A stretch of DNA of 64,000 nt from Microbacterium sp. SORGH_AS_0428 (GCF_031453615.1 NZ_JAVIZT010000001.1:1674001-1738000); one strand, 5' to 3'. Shown: positions 54,485-63,754, numbered from the stretch's first letter. Translations and numbers: made by a program. Notes: a model not told the origin generated them from the sequence alone.

Positions 54485-55438
54485 TCAGCGGCGGGCTGCG
54501 TCGAAGGGCCACCGCATCCGCGTGGCCGCCTCGCACATGAGCCACAGTCGCTCGCCGATCGCCGGCTCCCGCAGGAACGCCGTCGGCTGCGCGGCTCGGG
54601 GTGGCCCGGCGACGACGCGGCCGGGGCCCCACATCTGCCCGCCCTCCACGTCGGGGTCGACGAGGGCGCGAACCAGCGGCCACGCGCCGTGCTCTTTGGA
54701 CTGTGTGATGGGGGCCTGCAGATTGTCGAGGAACCGACCCCAGCGCGAGGGCTCGTTGACCCCGCGGATGCCGACGGTGCGACCACTCGTGGAGTAGCCG
54801 GGGTGGGCGATCACGCTCGTCACGGGAACGCGGGCCTCGCGCAGGCGCCGGTCCGCCTCGAGGCCGACGACCGTGGTGACCGCCTTCGACTGCACGTACG
54901 CACGCCACGGCGAGTAGCGCTCGACGAGCTGCGGATCGGTGGGGTCGTACTTCGAGATCGAGGTCGACATGCTGCCGAGCCACACCATCCGACCGCGACG
55001 GGCGGCGAGCGTGGTCAGCAGCGCGCCGGCCAGGGCGAAGTGGCCGAGCGCGTTCGTGGCGAGCACGAGCTCGTTGCCGTCCCGCGTCGTCTCGCGCTGG
55101 GCGGGCGGATGCACGATCCCCGCGTTCAGCAGCAGTCCGTCGAGGCGTCCCCGCTGACGGACGGTGGCAGCCGCCGCTCGTACCGAGCCGAGGTTGCTCG
55201 TGTCCAACAGCAGCGTCTCGGCGGCGCCGGTCGCGTGCGGCAGACGCGCGGACACGGCGGCACGGGCGGCGGCGAGCCGGTTGGGGTTGCGGCCGGTCAT
55301 GATGACGCGGGCTCCCGCGTTCACGAGCTGCTCGCTGGCGAAGTATCCGAGGCCCGCGTTCGAGCCCGTCACCAGGTAGGTCCGGCCCGTCAGGTCCGGC
55401 AGCCGGTGCGGATTCCAATCCGCCTCGCGAGCGCTCAC
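54485..55438 (-). CDS. short-chain dehydrogenase/reductase
   Basis: The 317-residue protein has the SDR motifs TGSNAGLG (nucleotide binding), LNAG, and the active-site Ser with YVQSK. It resembles retinol dehydrogenase-like classical/extended SDRs that act on hydrophobic substrates. The GTG at 55438 follows TAGGGT by 7 bases, so the mRNA is probably leaderless; the longer frame upstream is not supported. The substrate is unknown. Confidence 0.85.
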   Translation of the reverse strand: MSAREADWNPHRLPDLTGRTYLVTGSNAGLGYFASEQLVNAGARVIMTGRNPNRLAAARAAVSARLPHATGAAETLLLDTSNLGSVRAAAATVRQRGRLDGLLLNAGIVHPPAQRETTRDGNELVLATNALGHFALAGALLTTLAARRGRMVWLGSMSTSISKYDPTDPQLVERYSPWRAYVQSKAVTTVVGLEADRRLREARVPVTSVIAHPGYSTSGRTVGIRGVNEPSRWGRFLDNLQAPITQSKEHGAWPLVRALVDPDVEGGQMWGPGRVVAGPPRAAQPTAFLREPAIGERLWLMCEAATRMRWPFDAARR

Positions 55439-55584
55439 GCGTACGACCCTAGTGCGCTGGGAGAGGCACCCCCTCCACCCTTGAGCACTCCTTCGCGCCC
55501 GGGTAGCCTGGCCGCCCCGCGGATGCCGCCATGACCTGGCTCCGCGGGCTCGGATACCGCCCGCGGGAGCCCTAGGCTGAGGCC

Positions 55585-56394
55585 ATGCGCACGCGCGATG
55601 ACATCGAATGCTGGCTGACCGACATGGACGGCGTGCTGGTGCACGACAACCAGGCGATCCCGGGAGCCGCCGAACTGCTCGCGCAGTGGCGCGACACCGG
55701 CACACCCTTCCTGGTGCTCACGAACAACCCGATCTTCACCCCTCGCGATCTCAGCGCGCGCCTGAAGCGATCCGGCCTCGACGTGCCCGAGGAGCGGATC
55801 TGGACCTCGGCGCTGGCGACGGCCGAGTTCCTCAAGTCGCAGATGCCCGGCAGCTCCGCGTTCGTCATCGGCGAGGCGGGGCTCACGACCGCTCTCCACG
55901 AGGCGGGCGTCGTCATGACCGAGACGCAGCCCGACTATGTCGTCGTCGGCGAGACGCGCCAGTACTCGTTCGAGGCGATCACCCAGGCCATCCGCTTCAT
56001 CAACGCAGGTGCGCGGTTCATCGTCACCAACCCGGATGCGACGGGCCCCACCCCGAACGGCATCGTGCCGGCGACGGGATCGTTCGCCGCGATGATCACG
56101 AAGGCCACCGGCAAGGAGCCGTACGTGGTCGGCAAGCCGAACCCTATGATGTTCCGCTCCGCACTCAACCGCATCGGCGCGCACTCCGAGAACACCGGCA
56201 TGATCGGCGACCGCATGGACACCGACGTCGTGGCGGGAATCGAGGCGGGGCTGCACACCGTGCTCGTCATGACCGGCATCAGCGACCCGGCCGAGATCGA
56301 GCGCTACCCGTTCCGCCCCGACGAGGTGCTCACCTCTGTGGCCGAGCTCATCGCCCGCGAGCCCGTCGAGTCGGAGATGCCCGAGGGCATCTGA
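55585..56394 (+). CDS. HAD-IIA family hydrolase, NagD-like
   Basis: The 269-residue protein has HAD motifs LTDMDGVLVHDN (nucleophile Asp), LTNNP, GKPNPMMF (Lys) and IGDRMDTDV. The cap between motifs II and III matches the HAD-IIA (NagD/PGP) type. These phosphatases act on nucleotide or sugar phosphates. TAGGCT is 6 bases before the ATG, so the mRNA is probably leaderless. Confidence 0.9.
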   Translation: MRTRDDIECWLTDMDGVLVHDNQAIPGAAELLAQWRDTGTPFLVLTNNPIFTPRDLSARLKRSGLDVPEERIWTSALATAEFLKSQMPGSSAFVIGEAGLTTALHEAGVVMTETQPDYVVVGETRQYSFEAITQAIRFINAGARFIVTNPDATGPTPNGIVPATGSFAAMITKATGKEPYVVGKPNPMMFRSALNRIGAHSENTGMIGDRMDTDVVAGIEAGLHTVLVMTGISDPAEIERYPFRPDEVLTSVAELIAREPVESEMPEGI

Positions 56395-56405
56395 ACGCAC
56401 GCGTC

Positions 56406-56432
56406 CCCGCACCATCCTGAGGACGATGCGGG
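56406..56432. terminator. bidirectional terminator-like hairpin
   Basis: CCCGCA and TGCGGG enclose an inner ATCCT/GGA stem between two convergent genes. Confidence 0.45.
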
Positions 56433-56447
56433 AACGGATGCGCGGTG

Positions 56448-56705
56448 TCAGCGGTAGGTGATGCTGAAGCCGTACAGCTTGTCGGGGCCCCAATAGCCGC
56501 AGGCATCGCCGGCGAAGATCTCGCCACCCGTCGCATTGATGGCCCAGCCCGTGACCTGCTCGGCGATCTGGCAGATGCCCTTCGTGGGGAAGCCGTGCAG
56601 CACGACGGTCTCATCCGCGAACGCCGGGGCGGCTGCTGCGGCACCGGCTCCGGTCAGAGTCGCGGCAGCGAGGAGCCCGGCAGCCAGGCGAGTGCGCTTC
56701 TTCAT
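56448..56705 (-). CDS. small secreted protein of unknown function
   Basis: The 85-residue protein has a signal peptide (KKRTRLAAGLLAAATLTGAGAAAAAPAFA) and a short mature part of about 55 residues with two Cys (GICQIAEQ and GDACGYWG) likely to form a disulfide. GGAAAGGA precedes the ATG. No family is recognised. Confidence 0.7.
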   Translation of the reverse strand: MKKRTRLAAGLLAAATLTGAGAAAAAPAFADETVVLHGFPTKGICQIAEQVTGWAINATGGEIFAGDACGYWGPDKLYGFSITYR

Positions 56706-56790
56706 ATGCGTGTCCTTTCCGAGGGGTGTCCCGGAAGGGTGCCACGCGTCGCACAGCCCGCGCAGAGATTATCCACAGCCGAGCCGCGCG

Positions 56791-56934
56791 TCAGCGGTCG
56801 CGCGGCTGCCTGTCGTCATGCTCCCGGTCGTCGCGCTCGCGGCGCAGGAACCGGATGAGCTGCAGGACGAACGTCACCAGCGCGCCCGCCGTGATGACCA
56901 GCGCGACCAGCAGCATGAGGGTGCGATCGTCCAT
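56791..56934 (-). CDS. small single-pass membrane protein
   Basis: A 47-residue protein begins MDDRTLMLLVALVITAGALV with one hydrophobic segment (about 6-27) followed by a basic/acidic tail rich in Arg and Asp. It fills the gap between the small secreted protein gene and pyrE. The ribosome site is weak, so translation is uncertain. Confidence 0.5.
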   Translation of the reverse strand: MDDRTLMLLVALVITAGALVTFVLQLIRFLRRERDDREHDDRQPRDR

Positions 56935-57037
56935 CGTCAGCACCGCCCTGCGGGAGCAATCCCGCACGCAGGACGATCACGCCGCATCCGTCCTGCAGAA
57001 CGGGGATCTCCTGAAATGCGGATGCGGGCAGCAGCCA

Positions 57038-57616
57038 TCACTGAGCCGGAAGACCCAGATCGTCGAGATCGATCGCGGCGAGCCACTGCAGGCCCTCGGC
57101 TTCGACGGCCGCCTGGGCTCCGGTCTTGCGGTCGACGATCACGGCGACGGCGACCGGCTCAGCGCCCTCACGGCGCAGCGCCTCGACGGCCTTCAGGGCG
57201 GACTGGCCGGTCGTGGAGGTGTCTTCGACGACGACGACGCGCTTGCCCGCCACATCCGCGCCCTCGATCTGGCGACCGCGGCCGTGGTCCTTGGGCTCCT
57301 TGCGCACGACGAATGCGTCCAGCGGCGTGCCCGCGTGCACCGACTCGTGCATGACCGCGTTGGCGATCGGGTCGGCCCCGAGGGTGAGACCCCCGACGGC
57401 AACGACGCCGTCCACGTCGCGGATCAGATCGAGGATGATGCGCCCGATCGCGGGAGCCGCCCGGTGGTCGAGCGTCAGCTTGCGCATGTCGACGTAGTAC
57501 GACGCCTTCTTACCGCTCGAGAGGGTGAAGTCGCCGTGGAAGACGGCCTCGGCGCCGATCAGCGCGATGAGCGCCTGGCGGTCGGATTCGAGCTCGGGAG
57601 TGGATGCGGCGGTCAC
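57038..57616 (-). CDS. pyrE: orotate phosphoribosyltransferase
   Basis: The 192-residue protein has FTLSSGKKASYYVDMRKLTLD and the phosphoribosyl-binding loop VVVVEDTSTTGQSALKAVEALRREG. It makes OMP from orotate and PRPP in pyrimidine synthesis. TAGACT lies 7 bases before the GTG, which suggests a leaderless mRNA. An upstream extension is not supported. Confidence 0.93.
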   Translation of the reverse strand: MTAASTPELESDRQALIALIGAEAVFHGDFTLSSGKKASYYVDMRKLTLDHRAAPAIGRIILDLIRDVDGVVAVGGLTLGADPIANAVMHESVHAGTPLDAFVVRKEPKDHGRGRQIEGADVAGKRVVVVEDTSTTGQSALKAVEALRREGAEPVAVAVIVDRKTGAQAAVEAEGLQWLAAIDLDDLGLPAQ

Positions 57617-57666
57617 ACCGTCGAGTCTAGGGGCGCGAGCGGATGCGCCGTCAGGACCGGGACCCG

Positions 57667-58155
57667 TTACAGGTAGTCGAAGTAACGGTCCCACCACGTC
57701 GGCTCGCCTCCGCCGAAGACGTGTCGAGCAATCGCGCCACGATACGGCGTCCAGAGCGGCTCCTCGGGAACGAGGACGTACCCACCGGCATCCAGACACG
57801 CTGCGATCCGCTCGACATCGTGCGGATCGGCTCGCGCCCTGAATACCTCCTCACTGTGCACCCCCGGGTTGTCGAGGGCAATGACGGCGAGCATGCCGAA
57901 GTTGGAGACCCGCACCACGAAGCGTTGCCCGGTCGCCGTAGCCTCAGCAGGGACGACGACCTGGGCATGGAAGCTCGCATCCTGCACGTGCAGATCGGCC
58001 GCGCACTCCGCCTCGAAGGCGCCGGACAGTCGCTCGGTCAGCTCGACGAACGCGCGCCGCGCGGCCGCCCGGTCGAAACCGGCCGGCGTCTCGATGTGGT
58101 CGGGGTCGTCCAGCGCCTCCAGCAGCGTCCACAGCGCCCTCGGTTCGGCTCGCAC
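57667..58155 (-). CDS. protein of unknown function
   Basis: The 162-residue soluble protein has a conserved-looking C-terminal stretch (PLWTPYRGAIARHVFGGGEPTWWDRYFDYL) that resembles those of small actinobacterial hypothetical proteins. No enzyme motif is visible. A GACACT box 6 bases before the GTG may be the -10 of a leaderless mRNA. Confidence 0.62.
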   Translation of the reverse strand: MRAEPRALWTLLEALDDPDHIETPAGFDRAAARRAFVELTERLSGAFEAECAADLHVQDASFHAQVVVPAEATATGQRFVVRVSNFGMLAVIALDNPGVHSEEVFRARADPHDVERIAACLDAGGYVLVPEEPLWTPYRGAIARHVFGGGEPTWWDRYFDYL

Positions 58156-58175
58156 GCTGCCAGTGTCTCAGGGCC

Positions 58176-58592
58176 TCACGGCGTGCGCGAGAAGAACGGC
58201 CGGGGCCACGCACCGAGGGCGAGCACCGCGAGCACGGTCTGCAGCAGCCCGGTGACGAAGTAGATGCCGTGCAGCGGCGACCACACCAAGAGCATCCCCA
58301 GCTCGACGAAGATCCAGATCATCATCACGAGCCCCGCCGCCGCCTGCAGCCCCCAAACCAACGCGTAACGCCGGTACTGCGCGATGACGGCGAGTGCCTG
58401 CATCCCGCCGACGACGACTCCCAGGATGACGCCGGGCCAGAAGTACGTGGTGAACGGGGTGCCCTCGAGCCACTCGAGAGGCACTCCCATCCCGCCGCCC
58501 GCAGTCAGACCGATCATCCCCGCGACCGCGGAGACGAGGTTGAACCACGCCACGACGAGGAGGGCGACGCGGAGCGCACGAGGCACCGTCAT
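58176..58592 (-). CDS. four-segment membrane protein of unknown function
   Basis: The 138-residue protein has four hydrophobic segments (about 8-30, 45-68, 77-98, 104-125) and no recognised motif. TAGCCT lies 6 bases before the ATG, so the mRNA is probably leaderless. Confidence 0.72.
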   Translation of the reverse strand: MTVPRALRVALLVVAWFNLVSAVAGMIGLTAGGGMGVPLEWLEGTPFTTYFWPGVILGVVVGGMQALAVIAQYRRYALVWGLQAAAGLVMMIWIFVELGMLLVWSPLHGIYFVTGLLQTVLAVLALGAWPRPFFSRTP

Positions 58593-58670
58593 GGGCGCAG
58601 GCTACGCCGCGGGGCACCGCATCCGTCACGGCCCGCGCCGGGACTAACACGGGCGCGGTAGCGTCCGATG

Positions 58671-59063
58671 GTGCACATCACCCTGACACCGCCCACGGCC
58701 GACGAGTTCGCCGCTCTCTACGCGAGCACCGGATGGGGCGAGCGCACGGCGCAGCAGCTGGCCGCCGCGCTCGCCGGCAGCTGGGTCGTGTGCTGCGCGC
58801 GCGACGACGCGGGCGCGCTCGTGGGAATGGGCCGCCTGATCAGCGACGGCGTGCTGCACGCTTTCGTCACCGAGCTCATCGTGGCGACCGAGGCGCGCGG
58901 CAACGGCGCTGGGGCACTCATCCTCGATGCGCTCGTCGAGGAGTCTCGGCGTCGTGGGGTGGACGACGTGCAGTTGTTCGCTGCGCGTGGCCGCACCGCT
59001 TTCTACGAGCGCAACGGGTTCACCCCGCGCCCCGCGGATGCGCCGGGGATGGACCTCGCCTGA
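58671..59063 (+). CDS. GNAT-family acetyltransferase
   Basis: The 130-residue protein has a GNAT fold with an acetyl-CoA-binding segment VATEARGNGAGALILDALVEESRRRG and a C-terminal FYERNGFTPRP. Its substrate is unknown. The GTG at 58671 is chosen because TAGCGT lies 6 bases before it; the ATG at 58668 would be only 3 bases from that box. Confidence 0.83.
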   Translation: MHITLTPPTADEFAALYASTGWGERTAQQLAAALAGSWVVCCARDDAGALVGMGRLISDGVLHAFVTELIVATEARGNGAGALILDALVEESRRRGVDDVQLFAARGRTAFYERNGFTPRPADAPGMDLA

Positions 59064-59099
59064 GCCACGGCGGCGCACTCAGACGAGGTCCGGTGCCGC

Positions 59100-59444
59100 T
59101 CAGGAGCAGGTGTAGGTGACGCCGTCGACGTAGTGCGTTCCCGGCCCGAGGTCGGCGCACTGCGCGATGAGTCCCGCGAAGACGGTTCCGAGGATGATCG
59201 CGACGATGATTCCGATCACCAGGAGGACGGCACCGACGATGATTCCGATGAGTGCCGGGGTGTTCTTGTACCCGGCCTTCTTCGACTGCGAGTAGGCGAC
59301 GATCGAGAGGATCAGGCCGATCAGGCTCGCGAAGAACGAGACGATCAGCCCGACGATTCCGAGAGTCTTGCCGGGGTACGAGCCGTTCGCGGTCGCCACG
59401 GGCTGCTGCGGCGGCTGGGACATGGGGGGCATGGGCTGGGTCAT
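59100..59444 (-). CDS. DUF4190-like membrane protein
   Basis: The 114-residue protein has a Pro/Gln-rich N terminus and two membrane segments (about 28-50 and 64-90) joined by a YSQSKKAGYKNTPAL loop, then a short tail with two Cys. It resembles DUF4190 proteins, whose function is unknown. AAGGAG precedes the ATG. Confidence 0.75.
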   Translation of the reverse strand: MTQPMPPMSQPPQQPVATANGSYPGKTLGIVGLIVSFFASLIGLILSIVAYSQSKKAGYKNTPALIGIIVGAVLLVIGIIVAIILGTVFAGLIAQCADLGPGTHYVDGVTYTCS

Positions 59445-59489
59445 GATGCTCCTTCTGGTGGTTCGACGGGGCGAGGGGGGAGTGCGAGG

Positions 59490-59972
59490 TCAGCCGCCGA
59501 AGAGACGACCGAAGAACCCCTTCTTCTTCTCCCAGCCGTTGACGGCGAGGAAGTCGAACAGGGGCTGCTTGATGCGGTCGGTGTCGAAGGACCAGCCGGC
59601 GGACGTGCCTTCGCCCTCCGGCGTCGTCACGCGCGTGCCGGCGACGAAGCTACGGGTCATCCGTGACTGCTTGCCCTTGAAGGTGGAGGTGCTCCCCCCG
59701 AAGTGGAAGGACCCGTCGGTCGAGAACCTGCCGGATGCCTTCGAGGTGGTCTGCGTCTCGTCGGTGTCGAACGTGCCCTCGTCTTCGTCGAACGTGACCT
59801 CGATGGAGTAGGCGTCGTCGATCTGTCCGGCGCCCAGGAGGGCGACGTACTGCACGTGGGCGATGTCCCACGAGCCCTGGATGCGGTCGCCGACGGCACG
59901 GAACACGAACGGCGAATCGGGAGAGTTCAGCTCGTCGACGCGGGTGAGCAGCTCGGCAAGTGGCGTGCGCAT
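59490..59972 (-). CDS. protein of unknown function
   Basis: The 160-residue protein has a beta-rich core with FVAGTRVTTPEGEGTSAGWSFDTDRI and a Gly/Lys-rich C terminus (KKKGFFGRLFGG). TATCTT lies 6 bases before the ATG, so the mRNA is probably leaderless. No family is recognised. Confidence 0.68.
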   Translation of the reverse strand: MRTPLAELLTRVDELNSPDSPFVFRAVGDRIQGSWDIAHVQYVALLGAGQIDDAYSIEVTFDEDEGTFDTDETQTTSKASGRFSTDGSFHFGGSTSTFKGKQSRMTRSFVAGTRVTTPEGEGTSAGWSFDTDRIKQPLFDFLAVNGWEKKKGFFGRLFGG

Positions 59973-60090
59973 GCCAGGAAGATACTCCGCCCGAGGCGCG
60001 CGCGATCGACCGCTGTGGACAACCAGTCCAAAGGTGTACAGTTCACGGCCGCCGGCGTACGGCGTCGGGGCCGGGTTCTAGGCTGGAGGC

Positions 60091-60936
60091 ATGCGCCTGG
60101 CCACCTGGAACGTCAACTCGATCCGTGCACGCGTCGTGCGCACCGTGGAGTTCTGCGTCCGCGAGAACATCGACGTGCTGGCCATGCAGGAGATCAAGTG
60201 CAAGCCTGAGCAGTTCCCGTACGCGGCCTTCGAGGAGGCCGGCTATCACGTCGCCGCCCACGGCCTGAACCAGTGGAACGGCGTCGCCATCGCCAGCCGT
60301 GAGCCCATCACCGAGGTCGAGACGGCCTTCCCCGGCATGCCCGGGTTCCTCAAGGGGCACGAAGGGCCCGACCTCCCGCAGGAGGCCCGCGCCATCGGCG
60401 CGACCATCGACGGCGTGCGCGTATGGAGCCTCTATGTGCCCAACGGCCGTGGGCTCGACGACCCGCACTACCTTTACAAGCTCGACTGGCTCGCGGCGCT
60501 GACCGGCTACACCCGCGAGACCCTCGCGGCGAACCCCGATCTGCCCCTCGCCCTTGTCGGTGACTTCAACATCGCGCCGACCGATGCCGACAACGGCGAC
60601 CCGACCGTCGTCGAAGGCGTCACCACGCACGTCTCCCCTCCCGAGCGCGAGGCGTTCCGCGCCCTGCTGGATGCGGGACTCAGCGACACCGTCCGGCCGC
60701 TCGTGCCCACCGGCTACACCTACTGGGACTACAAGCAGCTGCGCTTCCCCCGCAACGAGGGCCTGCGCATCGACTTCATCCTCGGCTCGCACGCCTTCGC
60801 GGATGCCGTCGCTGGCGCGGCCATCCACCGCGACGAGCGCAAGGGCGAGATCCCCAGCGACCACGTCCCCGTCGTCGTCGACCTGGACTTCGCGGGCGAC
60901 GAAGACGACGACGACCGCCCCATGATCTTCGGCTGA
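60091..60936 (+). CDS. xthA: exodeoxyribonuclease III (AP endonuclease)
   Basis: The 281-residue protein has the exonuclease III motifs TWNVNSIRAR, AMQEIKCKPEQFP, WSLYVPNGRGLDD, LVGDFNIAPTDAD and PSDHVPVVVDLD. It cuts DNA at abasic sites in base excision repair. TAGGCT is 6 bases before the ATG, so the mRNA is probably leaderless. Confidence 0.95.
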   Translation: MRLATWNVNSIRARVVRTVEFCVRENIDVLAMQEIKCKPEQFPYAAFEEAGYHVAAHGLNQWNGVAIASREPITEVETAFPGMPGFLKGHEGPDLPQEARAIGATIDGVRVWSLYVPNGRGLDDPHYLYKLDWLAALTGYTRETLAANPDLPLALVGDFNIAPTDADNGDPTVVEGVTTHVSPPEREAFRALLDAGLSDTVRPLVPTGYTYWDYKQLRFPRNEGLRIDFILGSHAFADAVAGAAIHRDERKGEIPSDHVPVVVDLDFAGDEDDDDRPMIFG

Positions 60937-60942
60937 CCGCAT

Positions 60943-61034
60943 CGTTCCCTGTTGAAGGGACCCGAGACGCCACGCCTCCGGCCCCGGCACGACATCACGC
61001 GTCCCTCGAACAGGTGAATCTGCGACGGGGAACG
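60943..61034. repeat. imperfect 92-bp inverted repeat
   Basis: CGTTCCC (60943-60949) pairs with GGGAACG (61028-61034), and CTGTTGAAGGGAC (60949-60961) pairs in 11 of 13 positions with the complement of GTCCCTCGAACAG (61001-61013). It lies between xthA and the convergent VOC gene and resembles the layout of the other palindromic elements. Confidence 0.45.
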
Positions 61035-61035
61035 T

Positions 61036-61437
61036 TCAGTCGGTGTCGTCGGCGAGGTGGAGGAAGCCGAGGGAGTTGCCGTCGGGGTCGTCGAGATCGC
61101 GCGAGTACATGGATCCGTACTCCTGCGGAGCCTTCGGCTCGCTGCCCCCGGCGGCGATGCCGCGTTCAACGATCGCGTCCACCGCGTCGCGCGAGTCGAG
61201 CGAGAAGGACACCGACACCTGTGCGCTCGTGCGGGGGTCGGCGATCGGCTTGTCGGTGAACGACGCGAAGAAGTCCCGCATCAGGACCATGAAGAAGATG
61301 TTCTCGTCCCACACCACGCACGCCGCGTTCTCGTCCGAGAAGTCCGGATTGATGTCGCAGCCGAGCGCCCGGTAGAAGGCCACGCTGCGCTCGAGATCGG
61401 TGGTGACCAGGTTGATGAAGACGCTGGTGGAGGCCAT
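61036..61437 (-). CDS. VOC-family protein
   Basis: The 133-residue protein has a single VOC domain (VFINLVTTDLERSVAFYRALGCDINPDFSDENAACVVWDENIFFMVL and DLDDPDGNSLGFLHL). This subgroup includes many uncharacterised glyoxalase-like proteins. GAAGGG precedes the ATG at 61437; the longer frame upstream is unsupported. Confidence 0.82.
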   Translation of the reverse strand: MASTSVFINLVTTDLERSVAFYRALGCDINPDFSDENAACVVWDENIFFMVLMRDFFASFTDKPIADPRTSAQVSVSFSLDSRDAVDAIVERGIAAGGSEPKAPQEYGSMYSRDLDDPDGNSLGFLHLADDTD

Positions 61438-61566
61438 ACCGTGCCCTTCGATCGGCGAGGCCGGTCGCCGCGCTCTGGGTGGATGCTCGCACCGACGCCC
61501 TGGTGCGTCAATGCTCTCCGTCTGGCGGGGGATGCCGCATCCGATGGCCCGCTCTAGGTTGGGAGG

Positions 61567-62808
61567 ATGCTGCCGCTCACGCCCGCGCAACAACGCGGTG
61601 ATCTCCTGCTGGCCGCCGCCATGTGCATCGGCGCGCTGATCAGCGCTGCGCTCTCCTCCGTCGCCGGCATCTACGGCGAGCACCAGGGCTCGCTGGCGGC
61701 CGCCGTCGCCTACGCGTTCGTGCTGGCCGTCCCCCTCGCGCTCCGCCGACGCTGGCCGGCCACCGTCGCCGTCGTCGTCTGCGCCGCGTACTTCGCGGCC
61801 GTCACCCTCCGCGTCCCCGAGATCTACGCGGGCAACATCGCCATGTTCATCGCCATCTACACGGTGGGCGCCTGGTCGCCGAACCGACGCCGGGCGATGT
61901 GGACGCGTATCGGCATCATCGCCGGGATGGCGGTGTGGCTAATGGTGACGATGTTCGTCGACGCGACGAGCGACGTCGAGATCGAGGGGGTGTCGCGCGC
62001 GGGCGCCTTCTCGCCCTATGTCGCCTCGATGCTGCTGACCCTCCTGATCAACGCCCTCTACTTCGGCGGCGCCTACTTCTTCGGCGAGCGCACCTGGGCG
62101 AGCAGACAGCAGCGCGCACTGCTCGAGGAGCGCACGGCGGAACTCGAGCGCGAGCGCGAGCGCAGCGCCGAGCAGGCGGTCGCGCTGGAGCGGGTTCGAC
62201 TCGCCCGCGAGCTGCACGACGTCGTGGCCCACCACGTCTCCCTCATGGGCGTGCAGGCGGGCGCGGCGCGCATGATGATGGGGAAGGATCCGCAGGCGGC
62301 GGGCGAGACGCTGGCCCGCGTGGAGGAGTCGGCGCGTTCGGCGCTGAGCGAGCTGCGCCATCTGCTCGAGACGCTGCGGACGCCCGGCGACCAGGCCGAA
62401 GAGACATCCGTCGGCCTGGAGGGCCTCGAGAATCTCGTCGCCGAGGCGAGCGCGGCGGGGGTCGCCTGCGAGCTGCGCATCGTCGGTGAGGAGCGCGACG
62501 TGCCCGACACCGTCCAGGTGAACCTGTACCGGATCGCACAGGAGGCGCTCACCAACGCCCGCCGCCACGCCGGTCCCGGCGCGCGAGCCGACGTCCGCCT
62601 GCGCTACGCCGCCGAGGGAGTGGAGCTCGAGGTCGCCAACACCGGACGGCCGGTGGCCGAGATCACCCCCGGCATGGGCCTGATCGGGATGCGGGAGCGC
62701 GCCGCCGCATCCGGAGGCACGATCGAGGCGACGCCCCGATCCAGCGGAGGATTCGTCGTGCGTGTGCGCGTTCCCCTCACGCCGCTCGTCATGGCGGACG
62801 CCCCGTGA
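61567..62808 (+). CDS. NarL-type sensor histidine kinase
   Basis: The 413-residue protein has four to six membrane segments (about 10-175), then a HisKA_3 domain with the phospho-accepting His in ELHDVVAHHVSLMGVQAGAARMMM and a HATPase domain with NLYRIAQEALTNARRHAG and GMGLIGMRERAAASGG. TAGGTT lies 6 bases before the ATG. It overlaps its response regulator gene by GTGA. Confidence 0.92.
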   Translation: MLPLTPAQQRGDLLLAAAMCIGALISAALSSVAGIYGEHQGSLAAAVAYAFVLAVPLALRRRWPATVAVVVCAAYFAAVTLRVPEIYAGNIAMFIAIYTVGAWSPNRRRAMWTRIGIIAGMAVWLMVTMFVDATSDVEIEGVSRAGAFSPYVASMLLTLLINALYFGGAYFFGERTWASRQQRALLEERTAELERERERSAEQAVALERVRLARELHDVVAHHVSLMGVQAGAARMMMGKDPQAAGETLARVEESARSALSELRHLLETLRTPGDQAEETSVGLEGLENLVAEASAAGVACELRIVGEERDVPDTVQVNLYRIAQEALTNARRHAGPGARADVRLRYAAEGVELEVANTGRPVAEITPGMGLIGMRERAAASGGTIEATPRSSGGFVVRVRVPLTPLVMADAP

Positions 62809-63467
62809 GCGGCCGCATCCGGGTCGTCCTCGCCGACGATCACGCCATGATGCGCGCGGGCTTTCGCACCATCCTGACCCTCGACGATCGCATCGAGGTC
62901 GTCGGCGAGGCGGGCACGGGCGCCGAGGCCATCGCGCAGGCCCGCGCTCTGCGTCCCGACGTCGTGTGCATGGACGTGCAGATGCCCGACCTCGACGGCC
63001 TGGAGGCGACCCGGCGCATCATCGCCGACCCCGACATCCCCTCGGCGGTGCTGGTGGTGACGACCTTCGACCGCGACGACTACCTGTTCGCCGCACTGGA
63101 TGCGGGCGCCAGCGGGTTCCTGCTGAAGAACGCGGGTCCCGAGGAGCTGACGGCCGCGGTGCGGGTCGTCGCCGGCGGCGATGCGCTGCTCGCTCCGGAG
63201 GTCACCCGCCGCGTCATCGCCCGGTTCGCGAACTCGGCCGTCTCCGCATCCGCTCCCGAACCCCTGCCGGTCTCGAGCCCGCTCACCGAGCGGGAGGAGG
63301 AGGTGCTCCGCCTCATGGCGGATGCGCTGTCCAACGGCGAGATCGCCGAGCGGCTGTACATCGGCGAGGCGACCGTGAAGACCCACGTGTCCAATGTGCT
63401 GGCCAAGCTCGGCGCCCGCGACCGGGTGCAGGCCGTCGTCCTGGCCCACCGCCACGGCCTCGCCTGA
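62805..63467 (+). CDS. NarL/LuxR-family response regulator
   Basis: The 220-residue protein has a receiver domain (VLADDHAMMRAGFRTIL, phosphorylated Asp in VVCMDVQMPDLDGLEA, Lys in GFLLKNAGPEEL) and a C-terminal LuxR-type helix-turn-helix (LTEREEEVLRLMADALSNGEIAERLYIGEATVKTHVSNVLAKLGARDRVQAVV). It is paired with the kinase upstream. The ABC transporter gene downstream is a probable target. Confidence 0.93.
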   Translation: MSGRIRVVLADDHAMMRAGFRTILTLDDRIEVVGEAGTGAEAIAQARALRPDVVCMDVQMPDLDGLEATRRIIADPDIPSAVLVVTTFDRDDYLFAALDAGASGFLLKNAGPEELTAAVRVVAGGDALLAPEVTRRVIARFANSAVSASAPEPLPVSSPLTEREEEVLRLMADALSNGEIAERLYIGEATVKTHVSNVLAKLGARDRVQAVVLAHRHGLA

Positions 63468-63593
63468 CCCCGCACCCCCGGCGTCGCTCTGCCCGAGTTG
63501 CGTCGCATCTGCGCAGATGCGCCTGTGGATCTCTGTCGCCGCTGCGCACATGTGGCGCGGCGGCTGCGCGGAGACTCCTCGACGCTGCGCAGC

Positions 63594-63656
63594 CCGGATG
63601 CGGCACCGCCCAGCCCCCGGATGCGGCACCACCCAGCTCCCGGATGCGGCACCGCC
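63594..63656. repeat. three tandem copies of a 22-23 bp unit
   Basis: CCGGATGCGGCACC begins at 63594, 63617 and 63639, each followed by a closely related GCC/ACC-CAGC tail. The 394-base gap between the response regulator and the ABC gene holds this repeat and the inverted repeat at 63670-63754; no gene is seen in it. Confidence 0.6.
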
Positions 63657-63669
63657 TCTCGCCTGTACC

Positions 63670-63754
63670 GCGACATCTGCACGGCGGGTGGCCCCGAGGA
63701 CGTCTCACCCTGCTCGGCAGGTCGCTTCTGCACCGCGCATCGTGCAGATGTCGC
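63670..63754. repeat. 85-bp element with 14-bp perfect inverted arms
   Basis: GCGACATCTGCACG (63670-63683) and CGTGCAGATGTCGC (63741-63754) are perfect complements separated by 57 bases. It lies about 110 bases before the ABC gene and could be an element related to the other palindromes or a regulator site. Confidence 0.55.
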
